Origin: a virus
Length of the DNA: 64,000 nucleotides
Virus record (IMG/VR): IMGVR_UViG_3300029984_000008
Span: 1 to 64,000 of that record
Reading direction: 5' to 3' (one strand)
In this document: one piece after another, positions 49,465 through 58,115 of the stretch
How positions within the stretch are numbered: the first letter of the stretch is position 1
How the letters are laid out: each line of letters begins with the position of its first letter
The notes under the pieces: model-generated
Told to the model about the DNA's origin: nothing
The model's database searches: none
The model's input: only the letters and a program-made list of their open reading frames with translations
Made by a program: the position numbers and the translations under genes

Positions 49465-51993
49465 TTATTTTTTCTTTTTAATGCGTCCTGTGGCCTTACC
49501 TATTTTCACAGGAGCACTGTCATCCTCTGTAATCTGGTTCTTTTGAGTTAAGCTATATCTTTCTTGTATATCATCTTTAATCTGGTCTAGCCTCATATAG
49601 TTCTTTTTCTTATACTGCTCTTTCCACGCTTGCACTTCCTTAAGTCTAGTAGCCTCTGCAACTACTCTGCCTTTATCATCTACATATGGAAAATAGACAT
49701 TCATATCTAAATTGTCAAATGTGAAGGGATTAGGGTGAATCTTTTTAAACCTACCATAGCCAGTATACTGAATCATAGAGGTCAGGTCGTCCTCTGTTAC
49801 GCCAGGGAACATTCTTTTAATCTTAGTGGCTGAAGAGGTACCAATGAGTAGACTAATTTGAGTAAAGGTATTATCCTCTATCATACCCATAAGCTGTGCT
49901 GGAATCTGCTCTACGCTCTGATGAGCCATGATTAAGCCTAGGCCGTAACTTCTAGCCAGCTCAAGGAACTTTTGTATATCCTCTGACTGATTAATGAATA
50001 GTTCAAACTCATCCATGAATAGTATATGAGGTACACGGTCCTTAACTGGTATATCACCTCTAGAGAATATTCCATTAGATACAAGGGCTGTGAAAAGTGT
50101 ACCAAAAAAGGACACTATTTCTGTGGTATTTTTATCCATAGCATAATTAACTATAATTATAGCTTTTTCATCTAATAATTTACGCCAGTCGAATAAATTA
50201 GCCCTTTGACACATACTATAGCGAGGTAGCTCATTTTGTGTAATAATTTCAAGTTTATTTAATATAGCCTTAGCTTCATTTTGTCGAGCCTTTGGTGTCA
50301 TATGAGCATAGCTCAGCCAGTAACTGAGGACGTCAGGAAAGTCTGTGTGGTCCTGCATCTTTTCAATAGTGTGTATTAGGTAGTCTTCATCTGTGAACAT
50401 ACGATATACTTCGAGGATAGAACCCTCTTCATTAGTAGATATAACAGCTATAAGAGCTCTCCTTAGTATACTTTGGCTGTGCTCTTTTATAGAGCCTTCA
50501 GAGTTTAATTTTAGGAATACACTTACTATCATAGTTGCTAGGTTATAAGTGCTCATGCCTGGCTGTCTTAGAAAATTGATAGGCATAAACATTGTTAGGT
50601 CCTGCATATCTATATACTGTATGCGGTTCCACTCAGACTTAGGTAAGTGGGCCATAAGGTCATCTGCTACGTCTCCCTTTACATCAAAGAATGTCATGCC
50701 GCAAAATCTAGTAATCTGAAGAGCTATAAATGATAACCAGTAGCTCTTACCTGAGCCTGTACCTCCTATACAGTAGACATGCTGCATTAGCATCTTAAGG
50801 TCCTTAAAAGCTAGGTATTTTTGTCTACCTCTGAAGTTAGACATTCCGAATACTATAGCTTTATCTGCCCATGCCTCTTCAATAGTGTTATATTGATATA
50901 CACCGTCTGGTACTGCCATTTTCTTAGCTCGGAGTCTTATTACACCTGGAATGTTTTTGGAGGGAAAGTGGAGCACTGTGGCGAGTTCTGGAGGGGTCAC
51001 ATAGTTTTCTGTAGGGTAGACTGCAATGCTTCTATCTGAATATTCTTTCAGAAATTTACTCACTTGAGTTATATTAAATATCTTAAGCCAGGGCCTCTTC
51101 ACTGTCTGCTTATAGACTTCACGGTAGTTTGTATAAGCTCTAAATCTATTTTTATCGGTGGCTGGTGCAAAGGCGCTTATTACAGTATTTAATCTAGCCC
51201 TACCTTTTTTAAAGTCTGGGTTATAACAAACTGCCCTAATATTGAGGTCAAAATATACACCAGCTTCCAGCTTTTTCTGAATACTGGAGAGACTGGTGTT
51301 ATGGTCTTTAGCTCCTGAATTACCCACTACTGCATACTTTAATGCGCCTACCAGAGCTTTTGGTGATTCTAATAAGCCCGTCCACTTAGTGTAAGGCTGG
51401 TGTAATTTAGAAGGTCTGGAGCTTGTCTTTTTATATATTTCATAATAGCTACTGGCTATAGTAAGTGCTCTGAAGTTGATAGGGCGTAGTGTAAACTGCA
51501 CCCATACCTCTTCATTATCATCTAAATTTTGCATACTAGCACAGAGGCTAGCCACCATGTCAGCACCTACACGCTCACCGTCACTCTGTAGTAGATTAAA
51601 TATATAATGACTATCAAGGTCCAGGGTAGCACAGGCACTTTTTACAGCGGTTATACTACCAGGTTTGGCGTAGTCTTTATTTGCATCTATTGCTACTATC
51701 TCTGCAGCTGGGTGGATTGAGTTTATATTAGACTGTAAAAATTCCTGTGTAACATTATCTGATAGCCATGCGTAGAGGCTTATACCTTTAGCTGTCCCTT
51801 GAAACTCAAAGGTTAGCCAGGTATAAGGATTTTTAGAATTATATATAGTGTAGAGGCTATCGAATAGGTTGTTATACTGTGAAGGTTTAAACTCTGCATC
51901 TTTCTCTATATAAATCTGGTAGAGGTGGCCACCTTCAGAGGCCTTTCTTAATTTATTTCTACAGTAAGGGTACATTAATGATTTAATTATCAT
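49465..51993 (-). CDS. TraG/VirD4-like coupling ATPase
   Basis: 842 residues. Walker A GGTGSGKS near residue 414, FFDVKGDVADDLM, Walker B-type HILFMDEFELF and IMAHQS sensor show a TraG/VirD4/HerA-type ring ATPase. Residues 1-400 are beta-rich with no clear membrane span, like the large N-terminal domain of coupling ATPases that pair with replication-relaxation proteins. It would pump DNA or protein through a membrane pore. Membrane anchors are probably supplied by the two small proteins encoded just upstream. AGGAGG precedes the ATG. Confidence 0.8.
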   Translation of the reverse strand: MIIKSLMYPYCRNKLRKASEGGHLYQIYIEKDAEFKPSQYNNLFDSLYTIYNSKNPYTWLTFEFQGTAKGISLYAWLSDNVTQEFLQSNINSIHPAAEIVAIDANKDYAKPGSITAVKSACATLDLDSHYIFNLLQSDGERVGADMVASLCASMQNLDDNEEVWVQFTLRPINFRALTIASSYYEIYKKTSSRPSKLHQPYTKWTGLLESPKALVGALKYAVVGNSGAKDHNTSLSSIQKKLEAGVYFDLNIRAVCYNPDFKKGRARLNTVISAFAPATDKNRFRAYTNYREVYKQTVKRPWLKIFNITQVSKFLKEYSDRSIAVYPTENYVTPPELATVLHFPSKNIPGVIRLRAKKMAVPDGVYQYNTIEEAWADKAIVFGMSNFRGRQKYLAFKDLKMLMQHVYCIGGTGSGKSYWLSFIALQITRFCGMTFFDVKGDVADDLMAHLPKSEWNRIQYIDMQDLTMFMPINFLRQPGMSTYNLATMIVSVFLKLNSEGSIKEHSQSILRRALIAVISTNEEGSILEVYRMFTDEDYLIHTIEKMQDHTDFPDVLSYWLSYAHMTPKARQNEAKAILNKLEIITQNELPRYSMCQRANLFDWRKLLDEKAIIIVNYAMDKNTTEIVSFFGTLFTALVSNGIFSRGDIPVKDRVPHILFMDEFELFINQSEDIQKFLELARSYGLGLIMAHQSVEQIPAQLMGMIEDNTFTQISLLIGTSSATKIKRMFPGVTEDDLTSMIQYTGYGRFKKIHPNPFTFDNLDMNVYFPYVDDKGRVVAEATRLKEVQAWKEQYKKKNYMRLDQIKDDIQERYSLTQKNQITEDDSAPVKIGKATGRIKKKK

Positions 51994-52009
51994 AATAGTC
52001 TGTGCCTCC

Positions 52010-52201
52010 TTATATTAGCGCTTTTACAGCTTCCCAAATATGGGTAACTAGGTCTGTAGCTAATTTTCCGCTACCAATGTAGTCCCGTAGTAAGAATAGT
52101 ATTTTTGTTACGAAGATAACTGTTACACCTGTATATGTGGTTACTAGAGTCCATTTAATTATAAAACCTTCAACTTCTGTGTGCTTTTGAGCATCATACA
52201 T
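52010..52201 (-). CDS. small membrane protein of the TraG-like operon
   Basis: 63 residues. One long hydrophobic span (TTYTGVTVIFVTKILFLL) with polar ends. AGGAGGTGTTGGC before ATG. Probably the membrane partner of the ATPase. No family recognised; pilin-like proteins have similar size. Confidence 0.5.
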   Translation of the reverse strand: MYDAQKHTEVEGFIIKWTLVTTYTGVTVIFVTKILFLLRDYIGSGKLATDLVTHIWEAVKALI

Positions 52202-52212
52202 GCCAACACCTC

Positions 52213-52779
52213 CTACATATTAAGCATAGTGCTTATTGACTGATAGATAGTAGTGAATAGACCTATTACTTCCTTGAGTATAATTGCACCGCCTACAAAG
52301 GATACTAGAGGTATAAAATCACCACGGCCTGTAAACTTTAAGAAGCTGCATACTACTAGAGTAATAAATCCTATAATTAGCATATGAAGCAGTATAGCCC
52401 CTTGACCTGAGAAGAAGTTACCTCCACCTTCAGCGTATACTTCAATTGCGTCGCCACCGTATTTATTGTAGGCTACAATTTTTTGTAGAAATTCTCCTGG
52501 ATGTAGTTTAAATAAACCAAAACTAAATGCAGGTACCCCTATCATAATAGCAGCTGTGATTTTTTTATTATTCATGAACCAGCGGATAAAATGTCTGCTA
52601 TTTACTATAGCTGAAATATCCTCTGTAGAGGCTGTAGGAAATACTGTTTTACATGTTACTATGTCATCTACAACGCCCCTTCGACCTAGTTTAAATACCT
52701 CTGACATAGTAGTACCAGGCATTAGCTCCTTTATAGTATTTAGTTCACTAAATTTTACTGAATAGCTGTTGTTTAACAT
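52213..52779 (-). CDS. multi-pass membrane protein of the TraG-like operon
   Basis: 188 residues. Soluble N-terminus of about 80 residues, then about three hydrophobic spans (ITAAIMIGVPAFSFGLF, AILLHMLIIGFITLVVC, FVGGAIILKEVIGLF). First gene of the leftward operon, after AGGAGAGGATTTAG. A transfer-channel part is inferred from context only. Confidence 0.5.
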   Translation of the reverse strand: MLNNSYSVKFSELNTIKELMPGTTMSEVFKLGRRGVVDDIVTCKTVFPTASTEDISAIVNSRHFIRWFMNNKKITAAIMIGVPAFSFGLFKLHPGEFLQKIVAYNKYGGDAIEVYAEGGGNFFSGQGAILLHMLIIGFITLVVCSFLKFTGRGDFIPLVSFVGGAIILKEVIGLFTTIYQSISTMLNM

Positions 52780-52810
52780 CTAAATCCTCTCCTATATGTT
52801 TTTGTTGTAT

Positions 52811-52827
52811 CAGGGTATATTACCCTG
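52811..52827 (-). promoter_or_regulatory. palindrome in leader of the TraG-like operon
   Basis: CAGGGTA-TAT-TACCCTG is a perfect 7-bp inverted repeat about 30 bp before the first gene on the - strand. A candidate operator or leader hairpin. A TTCACA / TAATTT pair further upstream may be the promoter. Confidence 0.5.
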
Positions 52828-52914
52828 TATTCCTACTAATAAATTATGCTGTTTTACAAAATGTGTGAATATTTTTACTGTACTTGAAGGTGTATTGGCT
52901 ATGAATAATACATA

Positions 52915-52961
52915 AAAAGAACACAGCAAGCGCCTAAATAGCTGCATTTGCTGTGTTCTTA
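52915..52961 (-). terminator. terminator for the partition operon
   Basis: AAGAACACAGCAA (52918-52930) pairs with TTGCTGTGTTCTT (52948-52960), with T-runs on the - strand side. It ends the ParM-ParR-YdjM unit. Confidence 0.8.
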
Positions 52962-52996
52962 ATCAATGTGACTTATTTCTATTTTTTATTTTTCTT

Positions 52997-53419
52997 TTAC
53001 CATATTTTAATAAGAAATTTGTGTCTCTTCATTGCGGAACTTAGTTTGTCACCAAATAAATGTGATAAGCCGCCTATAACTACCATATAATACATATCTG
53101 TTCCTTTTATTGTATCTGTAGTTAATAGTAAGAAAGGTATTGATATTATTAGTAGGCCAACTATACTATGACAATGTCCTCTGTGTTTCATAAATGGTGT
53201 AAATGGATTATATCGCCCTAGTGTACTATTTCTCTGGTCAATATCTGGTAATAAGCTGCCTATAAGTACTGCCATGAATAATACTGGACTATGCGCTATA
53301 AAGTAAGCTACTATGGAACCTATGACCAAATGTCCTGTATAATTGAAGATAACACACCTTCCTTCTATCTCTCTTATTTCTCTACTATTAGTATGTGCAT
53401 TTCTAGCTTTTATATGCAC
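52997..53419 (-). CDS. YdjM-family membrane-bound metal-dependent hydrolase-like protein
   Basis: About 140 residues. GSLLPDIDQRNSTLGR and MKHRGHCHSIVGLL carry the Asp/His motifs of the YdjM (DUF457) family, with about four hydrophobic spans. The substrate is unknown in the family. The start is unclear: GTG 53419 lacks a ribosome site, while GAAGGAAGGTG lies 60 bp inside, without an in-frame ATG nearby. Ends near the partition operon terminator. Confidence 0.65.
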   Translation of the reverse strand: MHIKARNAHTNSREIREIEGRCVIFNYTGHLVIGSIVAYFIAHSPVLFMAVLIGSLLPDIDQRNSTLGRYNPFTPFMKHRGHCHSIVGLLIISIPFLLLTTDTIKGTDMYYMVVIGGLSHLFGDKLSSAMKRHKFLIKIW

Positions 53420-53435
53420 GGTAAATAATGGAATT

Positions 53436-53873
53436 TTAAAAATTATTGCCTAATAGCCTACTCTTCACTGAGCTTCTTAGCTGCTCTTTATCCTTATTCT
53501 TAGCTAGGGGGCTTGGCTTAACTGTAGGCTCTGGGAAGTTCTGCCAAAAAAAGTCCTCTCTCTTATGTTCTTCTTTTACCTCTTCAGGTGTATTAACTAC
53601 TTTCTCCTCTTCCTGTATGTTGTTAGCTACTACTAGTTTATCTATTTGACGCTGTGGTAGCACCTCTGTGGCTACTTGAGTCTCTGTTGCTGCTCTGTCT
53701 ATTTGATGCTGTGTTAAAGCACCTGGGTACTTTTGTTGCTCTATAGCAAGCACCCTACGATATACCTCTTTAAGCCTGCTTGTCCTATCTTTGTATTTGT
53801 CTAGGTCCTTTATTATATCAGCATCTGTATTTGGATTAAGTCGAAAACCAACTGGTTTACTAATCATAGCCAT
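53436..53873 (-). CDS. parR: ParR-like DNA-binding adaptor of actin-type partition
   Basis: 145 residues. N-terminal KPVGFRLNPNTDADIIKDLD followed by SRLKEVYRRVLAIEQ fits the ribbon-helix-helix StbB/ParR group. The C-terminal 90 residues are charged and disordered, as expected for the part that meets the filament. Begins one base after the ParM stop, so the two are cotranslated. ParR binds the centromere and the filament end. Confidence 0.75.
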   Translation of the reverse strand: MAMISKPVGFRLNPNTDADIIKDLDKYKDRTSRLKEVYRRVLAIEQQKYPGALTQHQIDRAATETQVATEVLPQRQIDKLVVANNIQEEEKVVNTPEEVKEEHKREDFFWQNFPEPTVKPSPLAKNKDKEQLRSSVKSRLLGNNF

Positions 53874-53874
53874 C

Positions 53875-54909
53875 TTATATCAATCCTTCCTTAATCTTTA
53901 GCATTCCATATTTCCTATAGCCACTGGCGTTAGAGTACTCAGGCTCGTCTAACTTTATAACGGGGATGCCTGTAAGCTCTACTAGATAGTCATAGTAGAG
54001 GTTTGCGCCACCTCCACATATTAGTATAGCTGAGAACCTTCTGAAGTCTGGAACCCATACACTAAGCTCCTGAGCAAGCTCTGGGAATACCTGGTCTATT
54101 GCTTGCTTGCATAAGTCAGCAACGTCTGTGCTAACACCTCCGAGTTTAACTAGTCCTGTTCTTAGGACCTCATCAACTTTATAAGGGGGTATAGCGTACT
54201 TATGCTTCTTAAGCACAAGCTTCCTAAGCTCATTTTGTACTTTATGAACGCCGTGCTGTATAGTGAAGCTATCCTGGCTGAAGCTTGCAGCCTCCATGAT
54301 ACAACCATCTGTAGTCTTTCCACCGAGGTCAAGCACTAGCACATCCTCTGAGGCTAATTCTATGTGGTCCATGTTCTCAGTGCCATCTTCATTTAATACA
54401 AAGTCAAAGAACGCCCCAGCGGACTGTGGGAGAGTAAGAGACCTTTTAACTTGCACAAACTTCTCACTATCACCAAAACCAAACTTGAAGTCACCTTTAA
54501 GCCTCTCCGTAAAGTTATCCCTTATCTCATCTACCATAAACTCTTCTACGGGTAAGCCGCTAACTATTAAGTCTATAACACTCTTTCCAGTCTCCTCATT
54601 GTAGAGGCCTAGCATTGCAAGCATCTTCGGTGTATCGCTCTGAGATACTAGACGCTCTGCGTTAAAGTCATATGAACCCTTAGCACCTACATTCCATACA
54701 CCTACCTGGTCTGTTATGATATAGCCCTCTGAGTCTGCTAAACCTGAAACTACGACCTCCGAACGTCTCTTTACTATGCTAGCAAATTTACAGCTCCAGT
54801 GAGCTGCTACTGCCTTACCTTGGGTATAGCCTAGGTCAATTGCTAATACTTCTGGGTCCACTGTAATTGCTGGTTTTAGATTTGTTTTCTTGATTGCTGT
54901 ATTTGTCAT
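53875..54909 (-). CDS. parM: ParM/StbA-like actin ATPase for plasmid segregation
   Basis: About 344 residues from ATG 54909 (AGGAG at good spacing; GTG 54915 is less likely). Actin-fold motifs: phosphate 1 VLAIDLGYTQGK, phosphate 2 LVLDLGGKTTDG, adenosine AILICGGGANLYY. ParM filaments push sister replicons apart. With ParR downstream and repeated sites upstream, the full partition set is present. A tubulin-like PhuZ is not seen here, so this is a plasmid-type system. Confidence 0.85.
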   Translation of the reverse strand: MTNTAIKKTNLKPAITVDPEVLAIDLGYTQGKAVAAHWSCKFASIVKRRSEVVVSGLADSEGYIITDQVGVWNVGAKGSYDFNAERLVSQSDTPKMLAMLGLYNEETGKSVIDLIVSGLPVEEFMVDEIRDNFTERLKGDFKFGFGDSEKFVQVKRSLTLPQSAGAFFDFVLNEDGTENMDHIELASEDVLVLDLGGKTTDGCIMEAASFSQDSFTIQHGVHKVQNELRKLVLKKHKYAIPPYKVDEVLRTGLVKLGGVSTDVADLCKQAIDQVFPELAQELSVWVPDFRRFSAILICGGGANLYYDYLVELTGIPVIKLDEPEYSNASGYRKYGMLKIKEGLI

Positions 54910-54931
54910 TTTCACTGCTCCTATTCCTTTA

Positions 54932-55068
54932 TTGTTATACAGAAAACTAAGTCCCTGTAATACACTATATTCGACACCATTACAGAAGTTCCTGCCTGGC
55001 TGTATAACACTTATATAAATTTTTGTTGTACACAGACTATACTACCAGAGTTATCCTTGTATAACAAG
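54932..55068. repeat. candidate parC centromere, repeated TGTATAACA sites
   Basis: Upstream of parM are TTGTTATACAG (54932), CTGTAATACAC (54953), CTGTATAACAC (55000), TTGTTGTACACAG (55023) and the palindrome CTTGTATAACAAG (55056-55068). Spacing is roughly two or more helical turns. ParR-type centromeres consist of such repeats before the operon. Role inferred. Confidence 0.55.
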
Positions 55069-55103
55069 CAGCGTAAAGGGTATACTATTACTATAAAGAT
55101 AGC

Positions 55104-55133
55104 GTATACTTTTTAGAAAGGCCTTTGTATAGT
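55104..55133 (+). promoter_or_regulatory. class A phage promoter
   Basis: TATACT (55105) and TATAGT (55128), 17-bp spacer. Drives the rightward gene at 55184, divergent from the partition operon. Confidence 0.85.
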
Positions 55134-55141
55134 AATATTGA

Positions 55142-55156
55142 GGGGATACAGTCCCC
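55142..55156 (+). promoter_or_regulatory. leader hairpin
   Basis: GGGGA (55142-55146) pairs with TCCCC (55152-55156) over TACAG, then A-rich run and AAGGATGGTG site. Confidence 0.66.
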
Positions 55157-55183
55157 CAGAATAAAAAGGATGGTGTTGTATAA

Positions 55184-55741
55184 ATGGAAAGAATATCAAA
55201 CATTATTAATGAATTAGAACTTGACTCTTATGTAGGAACTTATGAAGGTAAAGACTTCCTAGTTGTTAGCAGCTGGAATGAACACGCACAAATTGAAAAG
55301 GCGCTAGGTAATAGCATAGACAGCGAAATAAGCAACGACTGGGGCTTCGATGATGAGTATTCAACTTGCAGCAGATGCAATAAAATAGTTAGGATTAGTC
55401 CTGACAGCTATAGCTGGTTACCTGACTATGTAGATATGAACTGTGAGCGTATATGTCATGAGTGCTTAAACATTGAAGACTACTTTGAGTTTATAAGTAA
55501 TAACCCTAAAAACGCTAATACCATATATAAAGATACTGACATAATAGAACAAGGCTACGAGCTACTAGGTGTCTATGAATCTGGATGGGATGGTGTTAAT
55601 ACTAGACCCGTAGATATATACAATAGATATAAAGATGACTATGAAAGTATAATATTCTCTATATTCAATCAAGAACAATTTAGAACTGAATACAGTGCCT
55701 GGGGAAAAGGTAAAATAGAGATAGTAGAGGATGAAGAGTAA
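55184..55741 (+). CDS. hypothetical protein with zinc site
   Basis: 185 residues, acidic. TCSRCNKIVRISPDS and ERICHECLN form a C-x2-C...C-x2-C metal site (about residues 62-97). Surrounding domain unknown. Single-gene early unit closed by a terminator. Confidence 0.55.
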   Translation: MERISNIINELELDSYVGTYEGKDFLVVSSWNEHAQIEKALGNSIDSEISNDWGFDDEYSTCSRCNKIVRISPDSYSWLPDYVDMNCERICHECLNIEDYFEFISNNPKNANTIYKDTDIIEQGYELLGVYESGWDGVNTRPVDIYNRYKDDYESIIFSIFNQEQFRTEYSAWGKGKIEIVEDEE

Positions 55742-55759
55742 GCCTCTACAATAATTAAC

Positions 55760-55793
55760 AATATATGCACTTCAAAGAGGTGCATATATTTTT
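55760..55793 (+). terminator. intrinsic terminator
   Basis: AATATATGCAC (55760-55770) pairs with GTGCATATATT (55780-55790), followed by TTT. Confidence 0.82.
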
Positions 55794-55831
55794 GGTTCCT
55801 GGACATACTAATACTGTAGACATAAAGGGCC

Positions 55832-55861
55832 GTATACTTTTTAGAATGGCCTTTGTATAGT
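55832..55861 (+). promoter_or_regulatory. class A phage promoter
   Basis: TATACT (55833) and TATAGT (55856), 17-bp spacer. Confidence 0.85.
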
Positions 55862-55869
55862 AATAATAA

Positions 55870-55889
55870 GGGAAGTGCAGTACACTCCC
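55870..55889 (+). promoter_or_regulatory. leader hairpin
   Basis: GGGAAGTG (55870-55877) pairs with CACTCCC (55883-55889) with one bulged A. Confidence 0.62.
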
Positions 55890-55916
55890 AAAATAAAAAA
55901 AGGATGGTGTATTAAT

Positions 55917-56654
55917 ATGAGTAAAACAAAAAACAATTTCAAAGAATTAGTAGAAGGTACAGTTACTGAAGTAGTAAACAAAGAAAATGAAATAAAGGAA
56001 ATACAAGAGAAGCTTCGTAACCTACAAAAGGATTTAACAGAAAAAGAAGAAATTAGAAATTATCATTATAAATTATATGCAATGGTAAATTGGACTGAAA
56101 AACCTTATACATGGCACTGTAGAAAACAAGAAGGTAGTAGCTACCAAAAAGTAGCCTGGTATGAGGTTTACGAATATAAAACAGTTAACTATGAATTTAC
56201 TATAAGCATGAAGGAAAGAACAGACCTTAAAAAGATGAAATGGGAAGTTTCAGTAAGAGGCCAAAAGCTTACACTTGCAGGTGATAAATATAATCATAAA
56301 AACTTAGGTGACAGCGTACACGATACCTATAGAGACCAAGACTACTTAATTAAAAAATATAGAAATTACCACTATGATAATACTAGTAGTAGCTGGATAT
56401 GCTCAGAGGAGCCAGGAAAAGAGTTTATAGACTTAGAACAAAAATTTAGTAGTGAAGCTAAAGCTAGAACCTGGGCCAATGCATGGATGGCTAAACTAGT
56501 TGAAGACCACAAAGAAATCATAGACAAAGAAGTAGAGCTATATAAGCAAGCTACAGAGGCTAGGCCTGCTATGGAAAAAGAAGCAGCAGCTAAACAGGCA
56601 GCTGAAAAAGCCAGAATAGCTGAAATAATGGCTAAGCATAGAAATAAAAAGTAA
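55917..56654 (+). CDS. hypothetical coiled-coil protein
   Basis: 245 residues from ATG 55917, right after the conserved AAGGATGGTGTATTAAT site; an upstream ATG at 55875 would overlap the leader hairpin. Coiled coil at 15-60 and again in the Ala/Lys-rich C-terminus; beta-rich centre (YTWHCRKQEGSSYQKVAWYE). No family recognised. Confidence 0.55.
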   Translation: MSKTKNNFKELVEGTVTEVVNKENEIKEIQEKLRNLQKDLTEKEEIRNYHYKLYAMVNWTEKPYTWHCRKQEGSSYQKVAWYEVYEYKTVNYEFTISMKERTDLKKMKWEVSVRGQKLTLAGDKYNHKNLGDSVHDTYRDQDYLIKKYRNYHYDNTSSSWICSEEPGKEFIDLEQKFSSEAKARTWANAWMAKLVEDHKEIIDKEVELYKQATEARPAMEKEAAAKQAAEKARIAEIMAKHRNKK

Positions 56655-56661
56655 ATAATAG

Positions 56662-56679
56662 GTGGGCCTCAGGGTCCAC
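56662..56679 (+). promoter_or_regulatory. intergenic hairpin
   Basis: GTGGGCC (56662-56668) pairs with GGTCCAC (56673-56679), one wobble, TCAG loop. Confidence 0.66.
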
Positions 56680-56703
56680 TATAATATAAGGATGGTGTAT
56701 TAA

Positions 56704-56952
56704 ATGAAATTACCAGTTAAAGAAGCAGAGTGTGACAGACTAAAAAGTATAGAAGCAGCTATAGAGCTATTAAAAACTAAAGTAGAATATACACAGAATA
56801 ATTGTATGTCAATTATAGTTGGGCATGATTTATACCAGGACTATGAAAGAATAAACAGACACTTACACAGGGCACTATTAGAAACTGAAAAGCTAAGAAA
56901 AGCCTACGAACATGCATTAAATGAAAATATAAATGAGGATGGTGTTAAATAA
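56704..56952 (+). CDS. small helical protein
   Basis: 82 residues, helical hairpin pattern (KSIEAAIELLKTKVEYTQNN, then RALLETEKLRKAYEHAL). ATAAGGATGGTGTATTA site. Shares one base with the next gene. Confidence 0.5.
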   Translation: MKLPVKEAECDRLKSIEAAIELLKTKVEYTQNNCMSIIVGHDLYQDYERINRHLHRALLETEKLRKAYEHALNENINEDGVK

Positions 56953-57515
56953 TGGATTATAAAAAATTAGCAGCTGTATTAGAACAACATGAGTACGACG
57001 TAACTAGTATTAAAATTATAGATAACGATGAAGTAGAAATAGACGGGTGCGACACCTATAAAGTGTATACAAGACATGAGGCTGATGCCGCTTTTAAGCA
57101 ATTTGAAAAGGACCTATATGATGACTTAGGCCTAGACTTTGTATCAAAAGAGACACAAAAGTACTTCCTAGACAACTATGTAGATACAGAGTGGTTTGAC
57201 GACTGTATGCATGACCACTTTGAAGGCGAAATAGGCTGTATGGACGAAGAAGAGCTTAAGGTTGAGCTTGAAGGCGCAGATGCAGCGGACGAGGACGAGC
57301 TAGTAGAGACTATGTGTGGAGAGCAAGACCCTATAGAGTGGTATAAAAATGAATATGGTGATGAAATGTTTAAAGACGCTATAAAATATAATAGCCTACT
57401 AGACTTGAAAGCATGTATAGAGTATATACAAGATAATGACGGTAGAGGCATCTTATCCCCCGTAGATGGTGAAGAGCACTATATGAATGGTTTTTACATC
57501 TATCAAATACACTAA
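56952..57515 (+). CDS. acidic hypothetical protein
   Basis: 187 residues, strongly acidic (EEELKVELEGADAADEDELV). DNA-mimic properties are possible for such a charge, but no specific family is seen. Followed by two hairpins. Confidence 0.5.
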   Translation: MDYKKLAAVLEQHEYDVTSIKIIDNDEVEIDGCDTYKVYTRHEADAAFKQFEKDLYDDLGLDFVSKETQKYFLDNYVDTEWFDDCMHDHFEGEIGCMDEEELKVELEGADAADEDELVETMCGEQDPIEWYKNEYGDEMFKDAIKYNSLLDLKACIEYIQDNDGRGILSPVDGEEHYMNGFYIYQIH

Positions 57516-57518
57516 ATA

Positions 57519-57552
57519 AAATTAGACACTGGTTTACCGTCCAGTATCTAAT
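57519..57552 (+). repeat. hairpin after acidic gene
   Basis: ATTAGACACTGG (near 57521) pairs with CCAGTATCTAAT, one mismatch. No T-run. Precedes the terminator at 57621. Confidence 0.5.
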
Positions 57553-57620
57553 AGCCCTTGAAATTAATTCTCTCTATTAACTCTTGCATTTACATTATAA
57601 CCCAATTAAATAAAATATTC

Positions 57621-57657
57621 AAGGACCAGCAGCTCATGTAGCCTCTGGTCCTTTTTT
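57621..57657 (+). terminator. intrinsic terminator
   Basis: AAGGACCAG (57621-57629) pairs with CTGGTCCTT (57645-57653), followed by TTTT. Confidence 0.82.
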
Positions 57658-57685
57658 ATGCCCTGGAGAGACCCTAGAATGGGGC

Positions 57686-57715
57686 GTATACTTTCTCGAA
57701 TGGCCTTTGTATAGT
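57686..57715 (+). promoter_or_regulatory. class A phage promoter
   Basis: TATACT (57687) and TATAGT (57710), 17-bp spacer. Confidence 0.85.
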
Positions 57716-57723
57716 AATAGTGA

Positions 57724-57738
57724 GGGGATACAGTCCCC
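57724..57738 (+). promoter_or_regulatory. leader hairpin
   Basis: GGGGA (57724-57728) pairs with TCCCC (57734-57738), TACAG loop; identical to the copy at 55142. Confidence 0.66.
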
Positions 57739-57768
57739 CAAAATAAAATAAAAGGATGTGTATTAATA

Positions 57769-58080
57769 ATGAGTAAAAGAATCGGTTGTGTAGAAAACAT
57801 GGTAAAAAGAGCAATGGAAAATGTAGAGGCGCATATAACAAGAAATGGAAAACACGTATATGCTGCTACTTATGCGGCTGGAATATTAGAGCTAGAGCAC
57901 TATGACACTACAATACTAGAGTATGACCTAAACGCTAAAAAGATAGTAAGCTGGGGTGGCTGGAGCAACTCAGACAGAGATGCTCTAAATACAGTATTAG
58001 AGCATTGCATGTATCATCCAGGTAATGAATACTTCTACATGAAAAAAGATGAATTACACCTCGGCGGTGTAACTGAATAG
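57769..58080 (+). CDS. hypothetical protein
   Basis: 103 residues, alpha/beta mix (HVYAATYAAGILELEHYDTT). No family recognised. First of a five-gene unit (to 59677), each preceded by a leader hairpin or overlapping its neighbour. Confidence 0.5.
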   Translation: MSKRIGCVENMVKRAMENVEAHITRNGKHVYAATYAAGILELEHYDTTILEYDLNAKKIVSWGGWSNSDRDALNTVLEHCMYHPGNEYFYMKKDELHLGGVTE

Positions 58081-58094
58081 CTACTAAATAATAC

Positions 58095-58115
58095 AGGGGC
58101 TACAGCATAGCCCCT
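58095..58115 (+). promoter_or_regulatory. intergenic hairpin
   Basis: AGGGGCTA (58095-58102) pairs perfectly with TAGCCCCT (58108-58115), CAGCA loop. Confidence 0.72.
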
